DNA of 8,785 bases from Candidatus Omnitrophota bacterium (GTDB lineage: Bacteria; Omnitrophota; Gorgyraeia; S143-82): contig JALVWL010000177.1 in assembly GCA_027034965.1 (NCBI GenBank), positions 1 to 8,785 of the forward strand, in the 5' to 3' direction. A program made the position numbers and the translations under genes. How positions within the stretch are numbered: the first letter of the stretch is position 1; every line of letters starts with the position of its first letter. Below are positions 6,301-8,785 of the stretch, in pieces. The notes under the pieces are model-generated. The model worked only from the letters and a program-made list of their open reading frames with translations, did no database searches and was not told the origin of the DNA.

Positions 6301-8785
6301 AAACTTTTTGGGAAAGAGATTTCGAATCTATCAAACTTGCATTATTCTCAACTGCAGGCCTTGAATTATATGCGAATGAAGATGACAAAACTTCCTTTAA
6401 TGAAAAAAAATACATTACTTCTGGCTATGGCCAAGGATCCAAGTCTTAGAGAATATGTCAGGCCGTGGATTGATCACGAAAATAAGAAAGGAGTGGTTTT
6501 CTTAAATGATAACCCGATGACCCTTTTAGATCTGGCTAACTTGCAGGATAAACTCGCCGGGTTAGGAGATAAAAAGATTAAGAGATGGGCAGAGAATTAT
6601 TTAAATACGAATAGCGCTGGTGGAATTGCAGGATTTTGGGCAGAATCCGTTGTTCAGGGACTTGCTCATATAGTAGGCGGCCAGACGTTGACTGAGGAAA
6701 GGATGCAAGTCCTATCAACGCTTGTAGGAGAAGATAGATTGGATAGAGTGGGTGTAGGAGGCAGATTATATAATGCGGCTAGATATGCAGGATATGGTTT
6801 TGCTATGCTCACTCAATTGCCGCCAGCGATAGCCAATGGTGTGATGATAGGAGAGCTTGCTGGGGCAGCAGGAGGAGGTGTAGCAACCCTTTTATTTGGT
6901 GACAGTGCTGCTACTATCGGGGGTATTATAGGCGAAGCTGTTGTGGATATGGCAATAAATGCAGGTGGTCAGGCAGTATTTAATAAAGGAGATATTAATT
7001 GGTATTCGGTTGCTTTTACTGGTGCGATAGGTGGTGCTGTAGGAGCCAGTGGTGCGCTTGGTATAGCAAAAAGAGTGGCCTCTGGTGCCAAATCTGTTAT
7101 AAAAAGGGTTCCTGTGCCTGTGTCAAAGAATGCTATTAAGAAGATATCAGGGAAAATAGGGATTGGCACATCCGAAGCAAAAATTGCAATAGAGGTTGGA
7201 GAAGAGACATCAAAGGCAGTCAGCTCTGGTGGCATTGGAAAGAAGATTGTAAGATTTGCCGAAGATACTGTTAAAGAAGGAATGTCCTCCACGATTGTTC
7301 AGGGGATTGGGAGTGGCGCAGGATATGCTTATTCTTATGAGGAAGGTAGTAGTGAGTTTTCTTCAAGATGGGATGCCTTCCAAAAAGGATTTTCTGTTGG
7401 AGCAAAGATAGGATTTATTTTTGGAGGCATAACAAAGACAACCGGAAGGGCATTGCGTTCTGGTTTGAGAAGTGTTGCCTCTGCTGGTGAAAGGCAGGCT
7501 GTTGGCTATATGCGTGGCAGTGTAGGTGAGATGGCAAAATCTGCTGTTAAGGGAACGGTTAGGGAAATCATTCCTAGTTCTATTCCTGAAGCAGGTTATT
7601 CTTTTGGAACAGGTCTTGCTGCAGCTAGTTTCTTTGTAAAACCAGGCGGGGTTTCTATTGCAAATAGGGTTATGCATGGTATCACCTCATATATTCATCA
7701 GGGAGTTGATTATGTTGCCAGAAACTTTTTGATGGACCCCAATGAGGTAGGCAGTGCTTCAGTTCAGGAATACCTGAAATATAAATATGCGGCAACTAAA
7801 GATAGCTCATACCTTCGGAAAGGTATGGTCCTAAACGCAACTTATACCGCTTTGGATATGTTTGCCTTCGGTGTCTTGTTCAGAGGATTTGGTAAACTTA
7901 CCAGTCGGTCTAATTTTATGGCCTCTGCTGCGTTTAATCTTACCAATACCTGGATGGTCATAAGACCATTCTATATGGATGCGGCAAAGAGTGCGGCATT
8001 TCTTATGAATCCTGATAACTGGAAGGGTGAGAATTATGGCGCATTTTATGATGCGACAACGAGTCTCGTCGGTGTTTTGGCAGGTGCACCGCTTGCCCAT
8101 GTAGTTGGTGAGCGGATGATGAATTTAGGAGGAAAGGCTTGGAGGGGTGGTATTAAGTATAGTTATGAGAAGTTTGTTGGAGGAGAGCGTGGCCGTCTGG
8201 AGGTTGAGGTAGGCCAATCTGGGATGCTTGGAAGGATGCTAAAGACACGGATTATCAAGGGCTATGACAAGTATGTTGAGCCTGTGGAGCTCGCTAATAA
8301 AAATAGGCCGGTTGATAATCGTCCTGGCTTGGGAAGGGCGATTGTTAATTTTGGTAAGGATTATGGCAAATCAGTTATCAGAGAAAGTGCAATAATTGTC
8401 AGCGGCGCATTATTGGGTGGTGGGCTGACCACTGATCTGGCGATTACAGGCACATTGGTCTCCCGAGATCTGGTCAATACCGCAGTTGGACACGTTATGC
8501 AAAAGAGGATGGAGGCCTATGGCAGACTTGGCGAGTCTTTGGGTGAGAAAGAGTTTAATGGTATGAGAAGCGCCTTATCAACAATAGATCCAGCAGCAAA
8601 GGGGATATTTGACTTCGTATATAGAGAGCAGACTACCTCTGAAGGAAGCGAATACGTTTCCCGTCTGGGTAAGATTATCAGTGGTGGTATAGGCATTGCT
8701 AACAGTGTGCAAAATGTCTCAGGCGCAGCTAATGCCGCAATGATTGGCAGGCTTGAGAATGCGTTTAATGAGGGTAAATCCTATA
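1..8785 (+). CDS. Interior fragment of a giant repeat-containing protein, partial at both ends; function unknown
   Basis: Frame +1 stays open for all 2,928 complete codons, and the last base begins the next codon. No start is assigned because the frame enters from upstream; internal ATG codons lack a convincing ribosome binding site at a suitable distance. No TAA, TAG or TGA occurs in frame, so there is no sign of a variant code or frameshift. The encoded protein has no cysteine at all. Residues 1-2075 look beta-rich and Asn/Gly/Ser/Thr-rich, with a large internal duplication and Pro/Lys linkers. Residues 2075-2928 look helical, Gly/Ala-rich and hydrophobic. Arginine is written mostly as AGA/AGG, and ATA is frequent for isoleucine. 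I recognise no catalytic motif or named family. The absence of cysteine, the repeats and the size resemble very large bacterial surface or secreted proteins, so an exported location is inferred. Giant ORFs of this kind are known from Omnitrophota, which is the best taxonomic guess. Existence of the coding region is near certain; its role is not known. Confidence 0.97.
358..900 (+). repeat. Module I, copy 1 (residues 120-300)
   Basis: This is an Asn-rich beta module. Its clearest signature is a Pro-Gly turn (267-268), then VDFGK, then VDLRNTTLFTDRNLL (283-297). The same order occurs in copy 2: Pro-Gly at 1170-1171, VNFDK, then VDYRNTTFFGSNAIK (1183-1197). A flexible Ser/Ala/Asn stretch ending in GALP (214-217) divides the module internally, and copy 2 has a Pro-rich stretch ending in PALP at the same place. 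The module may be a beta-sandwich, beta-helix or propeller-like unit. Sequence alone does not decide which. Confidence 0.6.
1381..1455 (+). other. Pro/Lys-rich interdomain linker (residues 461-485)
   Basis: Residues 461-485 hold about seven prolines together with Lys, Glu and Asn, including PPVEPAEKNKPP. No hydrophobic core is visible. It separates the block that ends superrepeat module I from module II and probably acts as a flexible or extended hinge. Confidence 0.6.
1597..1890 (+). repeat. Module II, copy 1 (residues 533-630)
   Basis: The module begins near FNKGTS (540-545) and reaches NLKLTIPENAAKKGVAPSY (579-597), then SGGIIRFQNFRITG (621-634). Copy 2 has the same layout: FGKGSS (1385-1390), NLNIKIENEKLAKKGVAFAY (1425-1444) and KGNISIKQGNISS. 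The spacing between KG[TS]S and KKGVA differs by only two residues. It is probably beta-rich, with KKGVA entering a strand after a charged turn. No catalytic residues are recognisable. Confidence 0.6.
2371..2760 (+). other. AT-rich, Lys/Glu-rich segment (residues 791-920)
   Basis: The protein becomes strongly charged here. A short amphipathic helix-like stretch (LKKKPELFKEVKEAFELKD, 794-812) is followed by beta-like pieces with KAGEYEL (834-840) and FEDGKYDF (873-880). By hand count, bases 2401-2700 contain 93 G or C in 300 (31%), clearly below neighbouring parts of the gene. The frame remains open. The segment ends the first superrepeat copy. Confidence 0.55.
2755..2835 (+). other. Basic Pro-rich linker (residues 919-945)
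   Basis: A GKKKR cluster (919-923) is followed by a Pro/Ala/Gln/Ser/Thr-rich stretch with VAPVKGAPPKSQP (924-936). It is low in hydrophobic residues and should be disordered. It separates superrepeat copy 1 from the block leading into copy 2. Confidence 0.6.
3076..3600 (+). repeat. Module I, copy 2 (residues 1026-1200)
   Basis: This aligns with residues 120-300. Shared features are the N-terminal ENSQDAG, a Pro-rich insert ending in PALP (1123-1126), the Pro-Gly turn at 1170-1171 and VDYRNTTFFG (1183-1192). The two Trp residues at 1151 and 1158 have no equivalents in copy 1. The DNA around VD[LY]RNTT is exactly 2,700 bases from its partner and is unusually well conserved. Confidence 0.6.
3331..3384 (+). 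other. Pro/Ser/Ala-rich insert inside module I copy 2 (residues 1111-1128)
   Basis: AGAKSNEPSKPGPALPAN is short and flexible-looking. It stands where copy 1 has its own Ser/Ala/Asn-rich stretch ending in GALP. The insert is therefore a conserved feature of the module rather than a domain boundary. Confidence 0.5.
4033..4095 (+). other. Short collagen-like basic linker (residues 1345-1365)
   Basis: SRSGSPKSPKGPKGEKK (1349-1365) contains only two Gly-Pro-like triplets, too few for a collagen domain. It is Lys/Pro/Ser-rich and lies just before module II copy 2. The Pro-rich linker at 461-485 stands in the corresponding place before module II copy 1, so linkers appear to recur at the same architectural position. 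Confidence 0.55.
4135..4440 (+). repeat. Module II, copy 2 (residues 1379-1480)
   Basis: KGSS (1387-1390) and AKKGVAFAY (1436-1444) match KGTS (542-545) and AKKGVAPSY (589-597) with nearly equal internal spacing. The central stretch is Gly/Ser/Asn-rich (NAGNKGKATVSGGFLSSN). The DNA coding for AKKGVA differs from copy 1 at only 2 of 18 bases (1765-1782 against 4306-4323). Confidence 0.6.
4690..4713 (+). repeat. Two-unit 12-base tandem repeat coding DKSK-DKSK
   Basis: The units gacaaaagtaaa and gataaaagtaaa differ at one base and encode DKSK twice (residues 1564-1571). The repeat follows KAGDYEL directly at the end of superrepeat copy 2. It looks like a small replication-slippage duplication and is frame-neutral because the unit is a multiple of three. 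Confidence 0.85.
4741..4836 (+). other. Gly/Lys/Gln-rich linker (residues 1581-1612)
   Basis: GGNKPNTGGPKDIQQGQ and NGKKSKQEIKPINV lack hydrophobic periodicity, so the stretch should be a disordered hinge. It separates superrepeat copy 2 from a fresh beta-rich domain. Confidence 0.55.
4819..5178 (+). other. Putative beta-sandwich domain (residues 1607-1726)
   Basis: Alternating strands such as INVNVTVSG, LNFTATAG, KQVSVTNL and EVSVNVVYL, about 120 residues in total, fit the size and pattern of an Ig-like or related beta-sandwich domain. Such domains are common in stalks of large surface proteins. No diagnostic Ig motif is seen, and there is no cysteine pair. The fold is an inference from strand pattern only. 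Confidence 0.4.
5176..5388 (+). other. Charged helical spacer between two beta domains (residues 1726-1796)
   Basis: TDFQKDAFEALREKGWDKID, followed by DKQKEAIKSYFG and further Lys-rich helix-like stretches, shows amphipathic helical periodicity with no glycine-rich strands. It stands out against the beta-rich sequence on both sides. It may be a small helical-bundle insertion or a rigid spacer. Confidence 0.5.
5389..5655 (+). other. Second beta domain and Pro-rich linker (residues 1797-1885)
   Basis: Strands such as ATVSVDSMTI, YASISIKDA and LLLSISKM form a short beta-rich block (1797-1869). It loosely recalls the preceding beta domain (SIKDAS against NLKDAS). SEENQPPKEKLPSRAINV (1870-1887) then provides another linker just before the next repeat-like block. 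Confidence 0.4.
5692..6213 (+). repeat. Possible partial third copy of the superrepeat (residues 1898-2071)
   Basis: Two anchors match copy 1 at nearly the same offset. A paired-GG pattern (1898-1910) matches residues 408-420, with both GG pairs ten residues apart (offset 1490). VEVRPILDKDNPKRGVGIGF (2052-2071) matches the module II core around AKKGVA (offset 1474). The intervening sequence is too diverged to align by eye. This would be a copy lacking module I. Confidence 0.4.
6223..6690 (+). other. Charged helical domain marking the shift from beta-rich to helical protein (residues 2075-2230)
   Basis: Sequence such as LKARILATIKKWQRN, HYSQLQALNYMRMKM and LLDLANLQDKLAGLGDKKIK is strongly helical and basic. 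It starts directly after the last module II-like motif, with no Pro-rich linker. VRPWIDHENKKGVVFL (2153-2168) closely resembles the module II core just upstream. The domain may be a neck or adaptor between the repeat stalk and the hydrophobic C-terminal part. I do not recognise a family. Confidence 0.5.
6760..7080 (+). other. Gly/Ala-rich hydrophobic helical region with glycine zippers (residues 2254-2360)
   Basis: Several hydrophobic stretches follow one another: AGYGFAMLTQLPPAIANGVM (2263-2282), AGAAGGGVATLLFG (2287-2300), AATIGGIIGEAVVDMA (2303-2318) and YSVAFTGAIGGAVGASGALG (2335-2354). Glycines at 2341, 2345, 2348, 2351 and 2354 give GxxxG-like spacing, which in other proteins packs helices tightly in membranes. 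Similar Gly/Ala-rich stretches occur in pore-forming proteins and before the toxin tips of polymorphic toxins. No toxin domain is identified here. Confidence 0.55.
7246..7347 (+). repeat. Helical unit H1 in the hydrophobic part (residues 2416-2449)
   Basis: A charged amphipathic start (IVRFAEDTVKE, 2416-2426) leads into a Gly/Ser/Ala helix containing SSTIVQGIGSGAGYAY. TVKEGMSSTI (2423-2432) aligns with TVREIIPSSI (2519-2528), and both are followed by an AGY motif. The repeat spacing is about 96 residues. Confidence 0.4.
7531..7635 (+). repeat. Helical unit H2 in the hydrophobic part (residues 2511-2545)
   Basis: MAKSAVKGTVREIIPSSIPE, then AGYSFGTGLAAASFF, repeats the layout of H1: a basic amphipathic helix, a short turn, then a Gly/Ala hydrophobic stretch. 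Identity is low but the order of motifs is the same. Confidence 0.4.
7808..7827. other. Perfect 8-base-pair stem with 4-base loop inside the coding sequence
   Basis: CATACCTT and AAGGTATG pair perfectly around the loop CGGA. The stem could be extended by one T-G wobble pair. No run of T follows, so it is not an intrinsic terminator, and it lies within an open codon series. It may be a chance hairpin or a local pause site in the mRNA. Confidence 0.5.
7831..8335 (+). other. Hydrophobic helical segments between units H2 and H3 (residues 2611-2778)
   Basis: Hydrophobic stretches at 2611-2632 (VLNATYTALDMFAFGVLFRG) and 2685-2701 (TSLVGVLAGAPLAHVV) alternate with basic amphipathic stretches such as KAWRGGIKYSYEKF and MLGRMLKTRIIKGYDKYV. 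This alternation continues the pattern of the preceding 350 residues. It fits peripheral or inserted membrane helices better than a globular enzyme. One hand-counted stretch here (8041-8100) is 53% GC. Confidence 0.45.
8341..8424 (+). repeat. Helical unit H3 in the hydrophobic part (residues 2781-2808)
   Basis: IVNFGKDYGKS (2781-2791) shares Ile, Val, Phe, Asp and Lys at equivalent positions with IVRFAEDTVKE (2416-2426). It likewise leads into a Gly-rich hydrophobic stretch (SAIIVSGALLGGG, 2796-2808). It is a weaker match than H1 with H2. The protein continues past it as helical sequence to the window end. Confidence 0.35.

Noticed and set aside
6400..6435. Internal ATG giving a signal-peptide-like start (MKKNTLLLAMA)
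   Set aside because: No ribosome binding site lies upstream. The hydrophobic stretch is too short and is followed at once by charged helix, and the frame is open far upstream, so a separate gene start is not supported.
6760..7080. Conventional multi-pass transporter or channel
   Set aside because: The hydrophobic stretches are Gly/Ala-heavy, irregular in length and broken by charged residues. No transporter signature is visible, and they are part of a cysteine-free giant protein.
7808..7830. Intrinsic terminator
   Set aside because: The hairpin has no following T run and sits inside an open reading frame.

Overview
The window is one uninterrupted coding region. Reading frame +1 has no stop from base 1 to base 8784 (2,928 codons translated by hand), with neither the true start nor the stop in view. 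It is therefore an interior slice of a giant gene encoding a protein of more than 2,928 residues, over roughly 310 kDa. There is no intergenic space, and no tRNA, rRNA, CRISPR array, insertion sequence, promoter or terminator that I can support. The other-frame ORFs on both strands look like shadows of this frame.

The protein falls into two parts. Residues 1 to about 2075 (bases 1-6225) are rich in Asn, Gly, Ser, Thr and Lys, look mainly beta-stranded, and are cut by short Pro/Lys/Ser linkers into domain-sized blocks. A diverged superrepeat lies in this half: copy 1 is about residues 105-855 and copy 2 about 990-1575, joined by collinear anchor motifs. A partial third copy is at about 1898-2071. 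Residues 1607-1869 between copies 2 and 3 hold two beta-rich blocks around a charged helical spacer. Residues 2075-2928 (bases 6223-8784) are different: a charged helical segment, then a long Gly/Ala-rich series of hydrophobic helices with glycine-zipper spacing and three faint copies of a helical unit. The 2,928 residues contain no cysteine.

The organism is probably an uncultivated bacterium of moderate-to-low GC (about 40% by eye, with local values from 31% to 53%), using many AGA/AGG and ATA codons. Giant ORFs of this style are well known in Candidatus Omnitrophota, which is my best guess. It is an inference from architecture only, not from a marker gene. Other phyla with giant surface-protein genes (Planctomycetota, Chlorobiota, Patescibacteria) remain possible.

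My working hypothesis is an exported or surface-associated giant protein. Its long repeat-built beta portion would act as a stalk or scaffold, and its hydrophobic helical portion may associate with a membrane. I recognise no named family, so no gene symbol or enzymatic activity is assigned.
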